Origin: Halomonas sp. UBA3074
GTDB taxonomy: Bacteria > Pseudomonadota > Gammaproteobacteria > Pseudomonadales > Halomonadaceae
Assembly: GCF_002366715.1 (NCBI RefSeq)
Contig: NZ_DFBS01000045.1
Coordinates: forward strand, 186,001-250,000
DNA length: 64,000 bases
Reading direction: 5' to 3'
Shown here: positions 61,061 to 64,000 of the stretch, one piece after another
How positions within the stretch are numbered: the first letter of the stretch is position 1
How the letters are laid out: each line of letters starts with the position of its first letter
Program-made: the position numbers and the translations under genes
Notes under the pieces: model-generated
The model's input: only the letters and a program-made list of their open reading frames with translations
The model's database searches: none
What the model was told of the DNA's origin: nothing

Positions 61061-62172
61061 CAATTGGCTCCTGAGTGCGCGGTATTGGGTTGCGTCGGAA
61101 TATCACGGTGATACTGCGGGCTTAACTCGTGCAGCGCTTCCATGAAGGCAGTGACGTTATCCGGGTTAGTAAACTGGCTGATGCCGTGGCCCAGGTTAAA
61201 TACGTGGCCCGGGCCGTGGCCGTAGCTTTCCAGCACGCGGGCCACTTCAGCGCGGATAGCCGAGGGGCGGGCAAACAAAACGTTGGGGTCCAGGTTGCCC
61301 TGCAGGGCGACTTTGTGGCCCACCCGCGCACGCGCGTTGGAAAGCTCGGTAGACCAGTCGATACCCAGCGCATCGGCACCGGCGCAGGCGATATGCTCAA
61401 GCCACTGGCCGCCATTCTTGGTGAACAAAATCACCGGCACACGGCGGCCGTCGTGCTCACGAATCAGCCCGGAAACGATCTGCTCCATATAGCGCAGCGA
61501 GAACTCCAGATACGCCGGTGTAGAGAGCGCGCCACCCCAGGTATCAAAAATCTGTACCGCCTGGGCACCGGCACGAATCTGCGCATTTAGGTAGTCGGTG
61601 ACCGCCTGGGCCAGTGTATCCAGCAGCTGGTGCATGGTATCCGGCGTATCGTAAAGCATGGTTTTTAGGTGGCGGAAATCTTTGCTGGAACCGCCTTCGA
61701 CCATGTACGTCGCCAGGGTCCAGGGGCTGCCGGAGAAGCCAATCAGCGGCATGCGGCCGTTCAACTCGCGGCGAATGGTTGATACCGCCCGCATCACGTA
61801 ATCCAGGTCACGCTCGGCGTCGGGCACGCTGAGGGCGGCGACTTCTTCCTGGGTGCGAACGGTTTTGCGAAACTTGGGGCCCTCGCCGGTTTCAAAATAG
61901 AGCCCCAGTCCCATCGCATCCGGAATGGTCAAAATGTCAGAAAACAGGATCGCGGCGTCCAGCGGATAGCGCTCTAAAGGCTGCATGGTGACTTCGCAGG
62001 CCAGATCATGGTTACGGCACAGGTCCATAAAGCTTCCCGCATCGGCACGGCTAGCGCGGTACTCCGGCAGATAGCGACCCGCTTGGCGCATCATCCAAAC
62101 CGGCGTACGGTCAACGGGCTGGCGCGCTAGGGCGCGGAGGAGACGGTCATTTTGCAACGGTGTGGTGGTCAT
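61060..62172 (-). CDS. hemE: Uroporphyrinogen decarboxylase
   Basis: 370 residues from the ATG at 62172 (a GTG at 62178 adds two). TPVWMMRQAGRYLPEYR, AAILFSDILTIPDAMGL, GFSGSPWTLATYMVEGG and QIFDTWGGALS are the ordered HemE motifs, including the Arg and Asp residues that hold the substrate. It converts uroporphyrinogen III to coproporphyrinogen III in haem synthesis. It overlaps speE by one base, and the two are probably cotranscribed. 276 bases separate it from the divergent ribA. Confidence 0.96.
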   Translation of the reverse strand: MTTTPLQNDRLLRALARQPVDRTPVWMMRQAGRYLPEYRASRADAGSFMDLCRNHDLACEVTMQPLERYPLDAAILFSDILTIPDAMGLGLYFETGEGPKFRKTVRTQEEVAALSVPDAERDLDYVMRAVSTIRRELNGRMPLIGFSGSPWTLATYMVEGGSSKDFRHLKTMLYDTPDTMHQLLDTLAQAVTDYLNAQIRAGAQAVQIFDTWGGALSTPAYLEFSLRYMEQIVSGLIREHDGRRVPVILFTKNGGQWLEHIACAGADALGIDWSTELSNARARVGHKVALQGNLDPNVLFARPSAIRAEVARVLESYGHGPGHVFNLGHGISQFTNPDNVTAFMEALHELSPQYHRDIPTQPNTAHSGAN

Positions 62173-62448
62173 AGACACTTGCTCTTAAGAAATTTGCCCG
62201 CATTGTCTTTGAGACAAGTACTGGGTATTGGCACTTTGGATCGTATGCGAGCAATTGTACTTGAAGATAGGCGTTAGGGCGGCGTACCCGGTGGCAAAAA
62301 TCGTCGCATTGGGCCAATTTTTCTCTACTAATTAGCCCACTTTAGCCGCGTTGCCACCGTGAGACGGTCGGCGCTTCCTGTTAGAATGCTTGCCCACTTT
62401 GCCAACACTGGTGTGGTTAACTGGTTTGGTCAATCAGCGAGGTAACCT

Positions 62449-63084
62449 GTGACCATTCGCTTCATCGCCGCTTCTCAACTGCCCACTCCCTGGGCCACCT
62501 TTACTATGCATGGCTTCGAAGATGAGGCCACTGGCAAGGATCATATCGCCTTGACGCTAGGGGATGTAACCGGCGACGCCCCGGTACTGGGGCGAGTGCA
62601 TTCTGAATGTTTAACCGGCGATGCGCTCTTTTCGATGCGTTGCGACTGTGGCTATCAGTTGCAGGAAGCGCTCAAGCGCATTGCAGAAGAGGGGCGCGGC
62701 GTGCTGTTTTATCTGCGCCAAGAGGGCCGCGGCATTGGCCTGTTAAATAAAATCCGTGCGTATCATCTGCAGGATCAAGGGGCTGACACGGTCGAAGCCA
62801 ACGAGCAGCTTGGCTTTGGCGCCGATATGCGCCGCTATGATCTATGCGTGCCGATGCTCAACCATCTGGGCATTACCTCACTTCGATTAATGACCAACAA
62901 CCCACGCAAGGTGGATGCCCTGACCCGCGATGGGGTGAACGTGGTCGAGCGTTTACCGATCACCACCGGCCTGAACCCGCACAACGAGCAGTACCTTGCC
63001 ACCAAAGCGGGCAAGCTCGGCCATATGATGGCCCTGGATGACTTTACCCAGGCCAGCGATGTGGATATTGAAAGAAAGGGGTGA
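62449..63084 (+). CDS. ribA: GTP cyclohydrolase II
   Basis: 211 residues from a GTG start with GAGGT upstream. The zinc site is visible as HSECLTGDALFSMRCDCG (three Cys), and LRQEGRGIGLLNKIRAY and LTNNPRK are the nucleotide-binding and catalytic motifs. It opens GTP to form the first pyrimidine intermediate of riboflavin synthesis. It is a single-domain form without the RibB fusion. No FMN riboswitch was recognised upstream. Confidence 0.94.
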   Translation: MTIRFIAASQLPTPWATFTMHGFEDEATGKDHIALTLGDVTGDAPVLGRVHSECLTGDALFSMRCDCGYQLQEALKRIAEEGRGVLFYLRQEGRGIGLLNKIRAYHLQDQGADTVEANEQLGFGADMRRYDLCVPMLNHLGITSLRLMTNNPRKVDALTRDGVNVVERLPITTGLNPHNEQYLATKAGKLGHMMALDDFTQASDVDIERKG

Positions 63085-63212
63085 TGACCCGCGAATAAGG
63101 CGTTAACCGGCCCGCAAACTTGCTTTTTTTTAACCTTTTTTGCCCGGCAACTGAGCTATGTTGATACATAGCAGGATGCTAACCCAGGGGTAAAAGTTAA
63201 GGAGAAGCGACC

Positions 63213-64000
63213 ATGAAAGCACTTTGCTGGCACGGTAAGAACGACGTTCGTTACGACACGGTACCGGATCCACAAATCGAACACCCCCGCGACGCCATCG
63301 TTAATGTCAGTAGCTGCGCTATCTGCGGCTCCGATCTCCACCTCTACGATCACTTCATACCGGCCATGGAATCAGGCGATGTGCTTGGTCATGAGTTTAT
63401 GGGTGAAGTGATGGAGGTGGGCAGCGAGGTCAAGAATCTAAAGGTAGGCGATCGTGTCGTGGTTCCCTTCACGATCTTTTGTGGTGAATGCGAGCAGTGC
63501 CAGCGTGGCAATTATTCAGTTTGCGAACGCTCTAACCGCAATAAAGCACTGGCCGATAAAGCCTTCGGCCATGGTGGCGCCGGTCTGTTTGGCTATTCTC
63601 ATCTCACCGGCGGGTACGCGGGCGGTCAGGCTGAGTATGTCCGGGTACCGTTTGCCGACACCACGCATATTAAAGTGCCCAGCACGCTGACAGATGAGCA
63701 GGTGCTCTTTCTGGGTGACATCTTTCCTACCGGTTGGCAGGCGGCGGTGCAGTGCGATATTCAGCCTACCGATACGGTAGTGATTTGGGGCGCTGGGCCG
63801 GTAGGCCAGTTTTGTGTTCGCAGTGCGGTGTTGCTGGGCGCAAAGCAAGTCGTCGTTATCGATAATGTGCCTGAACGGCTGACCATGGCAGAAGCGGGCG
63901 GTGCTATTGCGATTAATTTCGATAAAGAGAGCGTTTTGAGCCGCCTGAAAGACCTGACCAACGGTAAGGGGCCGGAAAAGTGTATCGATGCAGTGGGCCT
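63213..64000 (+). CDS. Zinc-dependent alcohol dehydrogenase-like protein, 5' part
   Basis: The first 262 residues; the frame is open to the right edge. AICGSDLHLYDHFIP holds the catalytic-zinc Cys, GHEFMGEV the His, and CGECEQCQRGNYSVC the four Cys of the structural zinc. VVIWGAGPVGQFCVRSAVLLGAK is the NAD-binding loop. The family is the medium-chain dehydrogenase group that includes glutathione-dependent formaldehyde dehydrogenase-like proteins. RBS AAGGAG precedes the ATG. Substrate unknown; a single transcription unit after ribA is likely. Confidence 0.9.
   Translation, partial: MKALCWHGKNDVRYDTVPDPQIEHPRDAIVNVSSCAICGSDLHLYDHFIPAMESGDVLGHEFMGEVMEVGSEVKNLKVGDRVVVPFTIFCGECEQCQRGNYSVCERSNRNKALADKAFGHGGAGLFGYSHLTGGYAGGQAEYVRVPFADTTHIKVPSTLTDEQVLFLGDIFPTGWQAAVQCDIQPTDTVVIWGAGPVGQFCVRSAVLLGAKQVVVIDNVPERLTMAEAGGAIAINFDKESVLSRLKDLTNGKGPEKCIDAVG

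Noticed and set aside
63085..63212. A terminator after ribA at the T-run near 63124
   Set aside because: The only stem available (GCAA/TTGC) is four base pairs, too short to support the call.
1..64000. CRISPR array, tRNA, rRNA or prophage genes
   Set aside because: No regularly spaced repeats, cloverleaf-like genes, rRNA segments or phage structural genes were recognised; only short local repeats were found.

Overview
The window looks like chromosomal DNA of a Halomonas-type gammaproteobacterium (Halomonadaceae). This rests on general protein character: moderately GC-rich housekeeping genes, a glnK-amtB unit, an aapJQMP amino-acid transporter, phnDCEE, a ferredoxin-NADP reductase divergent from a LysR gene, and a Wzx/Wzy-type exopolysaccharide locus. 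No rRNA or tRNA gene was seen, so the assignment is an inference.

Region 1 (1-26,658, all + strand) is an exopolysaccharide/capsule locus. It opens with the export and control trio wza (3' end only), wzb and wzc. UDP-glucuronate epimerase and UDP-glucose dehydrogenase follow, then two flippases, seven to eight glycosyltransferases, a pyruvyl transferase with an Fe-S partner, a polytopic membrane protein and the initiating phosphoglycosyl transferase. The end of the locus holds an unusual modification set: an HpcH/HpaI-type aldolase, a D-2-hydroxyacid dehydrogenase, an asparagine-synthetase-like amidotransferase, galE and a UDP-N-acetylhexosamine dehydrogenase. The stretch from about 11.9 to 18 kb is visibly AT-rich and contains a 693-base gap without a convincing gene, which suggests mosaic acquisition.

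Region 2 (26,659-37,661) is the most interesting part: a lasso-peptide-like RiPP cluster inserted in or attached to the polysaccharide locus. It has a 64-residue precursor (P1) with a textbook leader motif, an HPr-kinase-like peptide kinase, an asparagine-synthetase-like cyclase without the glutaminase cysteine, a PqqD-like leader-binding protein, a transglutaminase-fold peptidase, a nucleotidyltransferase and an ABC exporter. An O-antigen-ligase/polymerase-like gene follows directly. A decayed IS3-type element separates the kinase from the cyclase. Between that element and the cyclase, on the opposite strand, is a very short gene (53 codons, P2, 29,753-29,914) with its own promoter, ribosome binding site and terminator; it reads as a second precursor. 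Both precursors end in Gly-Ser, which fits C-terminal serine phosphorylation by the kinase. P1 has no Asp/Glu at the ring-closing positions, whereas P2 has one.

Region 3 (37,677-64,000) is ordinary chromosome. It holds comM/yifB; an iron-siderophore uptake set (periplasmic protein, TonB-dependent receptor, AraC regulator, Fur-like boxes); ubiK; a nitrogen unit glnK-amtB-PII behind a sigma-54-type promoter; fpr with its divergent LysR gene; a host-attachment-family protein; a phosphonate-type ABC transporter; a histidine phosphatase; a GAF-PAS-GGDEF diguanylate cyclase; ridA; the aapJQMP transporter; speE; hemE; ribA; and the 5' part of a zinc alcohol dehydrogenase gene.
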